From a virus: a stretch of DNA of 22,816 nt. Each line of letters opens with the position of its first letter. Position 1 is the stretch's first letter. The stretch spans positions 1 to 22,816 of IMG/VR virus record IMGVR_UViG_3300006077_000041, one strand, 5' to 3'. The notes under the pieces were generated by a model. It searched no databases. It was given only the letters and a program-made list of their open reading frames with translations, and was not told the origin of the DNA. Positions 22,799 through 22,816 of the stretch are shown piece after piece. Both the position numbers and the translations under genes were made by a program.

Positions 22799-22816
22799 CT
22801 GAAAACCTGAGCAACC

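Larger units (their letters stand above)
22297..22816. other. Non-coding region upstream of terminase genes
   Basis: No convincing gene is seen here. Open frames on both strands lack ribosome binding sites and family likeness. The region holds the GC-rich patch, two AGGAATTCCT palindromes, a long-range 14-bp inverted repeat, an 8-bp direct repeat CCGAGTTT (22373-22380 and 22397-22404), a plus-strand promoter candidate and a 19-bp palindrome. This density fits a packaging site plus a divergent control region. Confidence 0.6.

Noticed and set aside
22757-22810. 17-codon plus-strand frame with AAGGA nine bases upstream, covering the 19-bp palindrome
   Set aside because: A leader peptide is conceivable, but the frame is too short to support and the palindrome is better explained as an operator.
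1-22816. tRNA genes, CRISPR array, integrase, insertion sequence
   Set aside because: Looked for on both strands; no cloverleaf, regular spacer array, recombinase motif or terminal-repeat element was seen.

Overview
The window is the late (morphogenesis and lysis) half of a tailed-phage or prophage genome. Every convincing gene lies on the minus strand and is transcribed from right to left. Genes are packed tightly, with ATGA, TAATG or TGATG junctions and strong GGAGGTG-type ribosome binding sites that often sit inside the upstream gene's last codons. The DNA is AT-rich. An LL-H-type holin, an XhlA-like protein, a GH73-like endolysin and strong Shine-Dalgarno sites point to a Gram-positive host (Bacillota). 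A fragment resembling anaerobic ribonucleotide reductase and a copper-amine-oxidase-like (stalk) domain hint at an anaerobic clostridial host, possibly a thermophile. The host assignment is inference.

Right to left the layout is as follows. There is about 520 bp of non-coding DNA (22297-22816) holding a GC-rich patch, several palindromes and a candidate plus-strand promoter that reads out of the window. Next comes the packaging and head module: small terminase, large terminase, portal, a small overlapping gene, scaffold, major capsid protein, a small beta-rich (decoration-like) protein and a very basic small protein. The connector, tail and virion module follows: two small virion proteins, a beta-propeller tail protein, a fibre-like protein, a secreted small protein with its own promoter, a head-tail adaptor, a 686-aa coiled-coil protein and a 1772-aa multidomain protein. 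After these come a pectate-lyase-fold tail spike and the lysis region: a secreted small protein, XhlA-like protein, endolysin, an unknown protein and an LL-H-like holin. The left end holds an NrdD-tail-like 60-aa protein, a metallophosphoesterase, and a small gene cut by the window edge.

No tape-measure, tail-tube, sheath or baseplate genes are seen. The adaptor, beta-propeller protein, two large candidate internal/ejection proteins and a spike fit a short-tailed (podovirus-like) virion. The portal, scaffold and capsid protein would build the procapsid and the terminase would fill it. The 686-aa and 1772-aa proteins are the best candidates for internal proteins delivered with the DNA.

The most unusual content is the 1772-aa protein, which looks like a phage 'polyvalent' protein. 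It has an ADP-ribosyltransferase-like domain, a second ART-like region without the catalytic His, and a short motif, FLQ[KR]Y-x2-GT-x5-GTP, that recurs without gaps about 520 residues apart. Other points of interest are an internal TTGACA-17-TATAAA promoter in front of a secreted protein inside the structural operon, and the architecture of the region upstream of the terminase genes. No tRNA, CRISPR array, insertion sequence, integrase or convincing intrinsic terminator was seen.
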